Assembly: GCA_964515555.1 (NCBI GenBank)
Contig: CAZEVY010000086.1
Span: 1-22,493, forward strand
DNA length: 22,493 nucleotides
DNA from: CAZEVY01 sp964515555
GTDB lineage: Bacteria; Acidobacteriota; Terriglobia; Bryobacterales; Bryobacteraceae
Reading direction: 5' to 3'
This document shows, in pieces, positions 19,843 to 22,493 of the stretch. A program made the position numbers and the translations under genes. Each line of letters opens with the position of its first letter. Within the stretch, counting starts at the first letter, position 1. The notes under the pieces are model-generated. The model saw only the letters and a list, made by a program, of their open reading frames with translations. It had not been told where the DNA came from and searched no databases.

Positions 19843-22349
19843 CGGCCGAAGTAGCTTCTTACGGGAGGCGGCGGCTCATCCCTGCGCAGCGCGCGCCAGA
19901 GGATGTCGTTGAGCTCGTCGTCGTCGATGCGATCGGCCTCGCTGAAGTCGAGCCGCAGCGACCGCGCGGCTGTCGGATTCGCGGCCGGGTTGCGCTCGTC
20001 CAGGCGGATGCGAGGCTTCTCGGCGGCGTAGGGCCGCGGGTCGGGCTTGGGGGAGAACGCCGCGAACATGGGACGCGAGGCCGCGTCGAAGTGCGTCATC
20101 GGATGCATGCCGAGGATCAGTTCCATGGTGCGCAGCATCGAGGTGGTGTTGTACATGGTGCTGTCGATGGCGCCCGTGCGCGTGTAGGGGGAGAGCACGA
20201 AGGCCGGCGCGCGGTGGCTGTCGACATGGTCGGGCCCGTTCTGCGCGTCGTCCTCCAGAACGAAGATGGCCATTTGCGGCCAGAAGCGGCTCTTCGAGAA
20301 GCCCTCGACCAGCATCCCCAGAGCGAAGTCGTTATCGGCCACGGCAGACCGCGGCGCGATGCGGCCGGGCGAGGTGCCCGACGTATGGTCGTTGCCGAGG
20401 CGGATGATGAGGAGCCTCGGCATCTCGCCGGCGGCCTCCCACTCCTTGACATCGTCGAGGATCACGCGCGCGCGGTCGACGTCCGGGTAGTCCATGTCGA
20501 AGCCGCGAAGCTTGCGGTTGGTCACCTTGGCGAGAATCGCGTCGCGCACCGCGTCGACCTGTATCTCTCCGGTCGGCGCGGCGCCTTTGGTGTTGGTCAC
20601 GAAATACCCGTAGTTGCGCATGGTGACGCCGGCGGCGGCGGCATTGGTCCACAGGTAGCCGGCGGGCGGGGTGGCGGCCGGCTCGCCGCCCTCGTAGTCG
20701 TAGTGGCGCCGCCGGCTGCCGTAGCTGTTGGGCCACATGCGCTGGACGTAGGCCGGCGCGATGGCGGCGGTCGACCAGTTATGCCCGTCGGCGCTGACGT
20801 CGGCGCTCACGTAGAAGTTGTCGAACAGCACGAACTCGCGCGCCAGCTTGTGATGGTTGGGCGTCACGTCCTCGCCGAACAGCACCAGCGAGGGGTCGCC
20901 GTTGCCCTTGCCGAGCGCGCCGAAGACCTGGTCGTAGGTGCGATTCTCCTTGACGACGTAGAGCACGTAGCGGATGGGCGACGGCTCGCCGGGCGCGGGC
21001 GGAATGGGATTGCCGCGCGGAATCGCGATGTTGTCGAGCAGCTCGTCGCGATAGGGGGAGTTCGCGAGCACGGTGAGCGAGTAGCGGTCGAGCTGCTCGT
21101 CGTTGAAGGGGTCGACGATGGAGACGCTGCCGGTCTGCAATCGCCCGACGTAGGCGGGAAGACGCCCGCCGAGGTGGACGGGCGCTGGACGCACCGACGG
21201 ATTCGGGCCGTCGGGATTCGGGAAACTGCGCGCGCCGCGGCCGTTGAAGATCGCCAGGCGTCCGCCGGGGAGGGCTCGCGCGGCGATCGGGTACCAGGCG
21301 CTCGGCACGAAGCCGGTGACACGCGCCCGCGGACCGGTGATGTCGGCGACGGCGACGGCGTTGGCGTCCGAGCAGACGACGTAGAGGCGCGACTGGTCGG
21401 CGTTCAACGCCAGGGCGCTCGGCGTCATGCCGAGAGGCTGCCGCGGCGTCATGGCGACGTTGATGGTCTCGAGCAGGCGCAGCTCCTTGCTCGCCGTGAC
21501 ACCGACGACGAAGACCCGGTTGGTGTTGGCCGCGGCCACGAACAGTCGCGCGGCCCAGGCGACGTCGGCCTTCTTTTCCTCCTCGTCGTCCTCGTCGACC
21601 TTGGGCTTTCGGTCGCTCCATGCCATATCCATGGGTTGCGGGCCGAGCCGCAGGGTGGCGAGCGGGTTTCCGTTGGCGGTCTCGTGATGGTAGATCGAAC
21701 CGTCGGCCCAACTGGTCACGAAGTACGACTTGCCGTCGGGGTGAAACAGGATGCGGTAGGGGCGGCGGCCGGTCTTGAAGCGGTCGATGACGCGGCCGGA
21801 GCTGGGGTTGATGACGACGACCTGGTCCTGGAAGAGGTCGGCGGCGTAGATGAGGCGGTCGTGGAGGGCGACATCGCCGATGAAGTGGCGATGCGTGCGC
21901 TCGGCGGCGGGGACGACGTCGAAGCGCCGCGCGGGTTTGAGCACACCGTCGGCGCCGAGGGCGAATTCGAAGACGGCGGCCTGCGATCCTCCGCCGACGT
22001 AGAGGGTGCGGCCGTCGGGGGTGAGGGCCATGCCGAGCCAGGCGTCGGCGACGGGGATGCGGCTGACTTCCTTTTCGGATTTCGCGTCGAGGACGGCGAT
22101 GGAGGGCGGGTTGTAGCCGCCGTTGAGGACGATCAGGTAGCGGCCGCCGGGGGTGAGGAGCGAGGCCATGGGGAAGGTGTCGAGCGCGACCTGTCGTCCG
22201 GCGGGGCGGATGCGCCAGCCGCTGACGAGCATGGTGCTGCCGTCGGCGCGCGGGCCGGGGCGTTCGATGCCGGGGGTGGATTGGGAGACGAGAATTGCGG
22301 CGGCGGCGAGGAGTGGGAGGGGCGCCGCGAGCTTCAGCGGGGCGGGCAT
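19839..22349 (-). CDS. Exported bifunctional YncE-type beta-propeller / alkaline-phosphatase-superfamily phosphoesterase
   Basis: The product has 836 residues. A signal peptide (about 1-24, PLKLAAPLPLLAAAAILVSQ) precedes a seven-bladed YncE-like propeller (about 40-430), with blades such as LTPGGRYLIVLNGG, LTPDGRTLYVGGG and FHPDGKSYFVTSW. An acidic insert (251-260, VDEDDEEEKK) interrupts one blade. Residues about 455-775 are a phosphoesterase domain (PF04185-like, acid phosphatase/phospholipase C type): VKENRTYDQVFG (466-477), LFDNFYVSADVSADGHNWS, NDHTSG (653-658) and EDDAQNGPDHVDSHR (699-713) supply the metal and phosphate ligands. It is likely periplasmic; the phosphoester substrate is unknown. 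There is no Shine-Dalgarno; TATCCT (22356-22361, reverse) puts the predicted start site on the ATG. It is the first gene of an operon with GH57. Confidence 0.93.
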   Translation of the reverse strand: MPAPLKLAAPLPLLAAAAILVSQSTPGIERPGPRADGSTMLVSGWRIRPAGRQVALDTFPMASLLTPGGRYLIVLNGGYNPPSIAVLDAKSEKEVSRIPVADAWLGMALTPDGRTLYVGGGSQAAVFEFALGADGVLKPARRFDVVPAAERTHRHFIGDVALHDRLIYAADLFQDQVVVINPSSGRVIDRFKTGRRPYRILFHPDGKSYFVTSWADGSIYHHETANGNPLATLRLGPQPMDMAWSDRKPKVDEDDEEEKKADVAWAARLFVAAANTNRVFVVGVTASKELRLLETINVAMTPRQPLGMTPSALALNADQSRLYVVCSDANAVAVADITGPRARVTGFVPSAWYPIAARALPGGRLAIFNGRGARSFPNPDGPNPSVRPAPVHLGGRLPAYVGRLQTGSVSIVDPFNDEQLDRYSLTVLANSPYRDELLDNIAIPRGNPIPPAPGEPSPIRYVLYVVKENRTYDQVFGALGKGNGDPSLVLFGEDVTPNHHKLAREFVLFDNFYVSADVSADGHNWSTAAIAPAYVQRMWPNSYGSRRRHYDYEGGEPAATPPAGYLWTNAAAAGVTMRNYGYFVTNTKGAAPTGEIQVDAVRDAILAKVTNRKLRGFDMDYPDVDRARVILDDVKEWEAAGEMPRLLIIRLGNDHTSGTSPGRIAPRSAVADNDFALGMLVEGFSKSRFWPQMAIFVLEDDAQNGPDHVDSHRAPAFVLSPYTRTGAIDSTMYNTTSMLRTMELILGMHPMTHFDAASRPMFAAFSPKPDPRPYAAEKPRIRLDERNPAANPTAARSLRLDFSEADRIDDDELNDILWRALRRDEPPPPVRSYFGR

Positions 22350-22355
22350 CGTTTA

Positions 22356-22361
22356 AGGATA
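22356..22361 (-). promoter_or_regulatory. Minus-10-like TATCCT for the phosphoesterase-GH57 operon
   Basis: On the reverse strand TATCCT ends 7 nt before the A of the ATG at 22349, so transcription would begin at the start codon (leaderless). No minus-35 box is recognised. Confidence 0.35.
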
Positions 22362-22447
22362 CATGGGTGGAGAGACACTACGCCGCTTGCGCGGGCCATG
22401 GCGCCTCCGGCGCAGAGGCGATCCGAGACAGGTGTCAGGCCGTCCGC

Positions 22448-22477
22448 GCCGGGCGCCGCGTTAACGAGACGCCCGGC
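22448..22477. terminator. 8-bp inverted repeat near the window end
   Basis: GCCGGGCG (22448-22455) and CGCCCGGC (22470-22477) pair around a 14-nt loop; a smaller GCGCC/GGCGC hairpin lies at 22401-22413. No T tract follows. The last bases, GAGGAGA (22487-22493), look like a ribosome-binding site for a plus-strand gene starting just outside the window. Confidence 0.3.
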
Positions 22478-22493
22478 GGGGTGTTCGAGGAGA

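Noticed and set aside
17956..19854. Plus-strand open frame (632 codons) opposite GH57
   Set aside because: It is antisense to a gene with clear catalytic motifs; no recognisable domain or start signal.

Overview
The window looks like chromosomal DNA of an acidobacterium of the Bryobacterales/Solibacter type. The grounds are high GC, exported proteins of the kinds common there (TIGR03437/BACON, DUF1501, a YncE-type propeller fused to a phosphoesterase, a helix-turn-helix protein with a membrane anchor and propeller), and dense short operons separated by convergent ends. The assignment is inference from gene content; no rRNA or other marker gene is present.

Layout. 1-771: the start of a DegT-type aminotransferase (minus, cut by the window edge), divergent from a small exported cytochrome c (plus). 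873-3825: a hybrid sensor kinase and a transglutaminase-like protein, convergent with one base between them. 3947-4490: a compact two-gene module of a ParB-like protein and a conserved small protein, joined by an ATGA overlap; the first reading frame carries an apparent one-base deletion. 4546-5325: an exported double glyoxalase-fold (VOC) protein. 5399-7119: a STAS anti-sigma-antagonist-like protein followed by a CoA-disulfide-reductase-like flavoprotein. 7126-11112: a methyltransferase divergent from a CAU-anticodon tRNA, a locus that has been split. A 2,382-bp segment carrying one large TIGR03437 gene lies between two identical 216-bp direct repeats. Each repeat holds the 5' end of the methyltransferase and the first 35 nt of the tRNA. 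11161-15046: a DUF1501 protein, a TonB-like protein and an exported M19 dipeptidase. 15316-17528: a helix-turn-helix/transmembrane/beta-propeller protein with a small coupled ORF. 17710-22349: a minus-strand operon of an exported YncE-propeller/phosphoesterase and a cytoplasmic GH57 glycoside hydrolase, joined by ATGA.

The most unusual structure is the split tRNA/methyltransferase locus. The left breakpoint falls in the anticodon loop, directly after C34. The first foreign base begins the Shine-Dalgarno sequence of the inserted gene, so that gene appears to use a duplicated copy of the tRNA upstream region as its promoter. Deleting one repeat plus the insert would restore both an intact methyltransferase and an intact tRNA. 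The inserted protein is itself mosaic: its first ~190 residues resemble a PEP-CTERM-type protein that ends at the Pro-Glu-Pro motif, and this part has visibly lower GC than the BACON/TIGR03437 remainder.

A second theme is gene starts. About eight genes have no Shine-Dalgarno sequence but have a TANNNT hexamer 12-19 nt upstream of the ATG, often with an extended-minus-10 TG, which suggests leaderless or very short-leader mRNAs.
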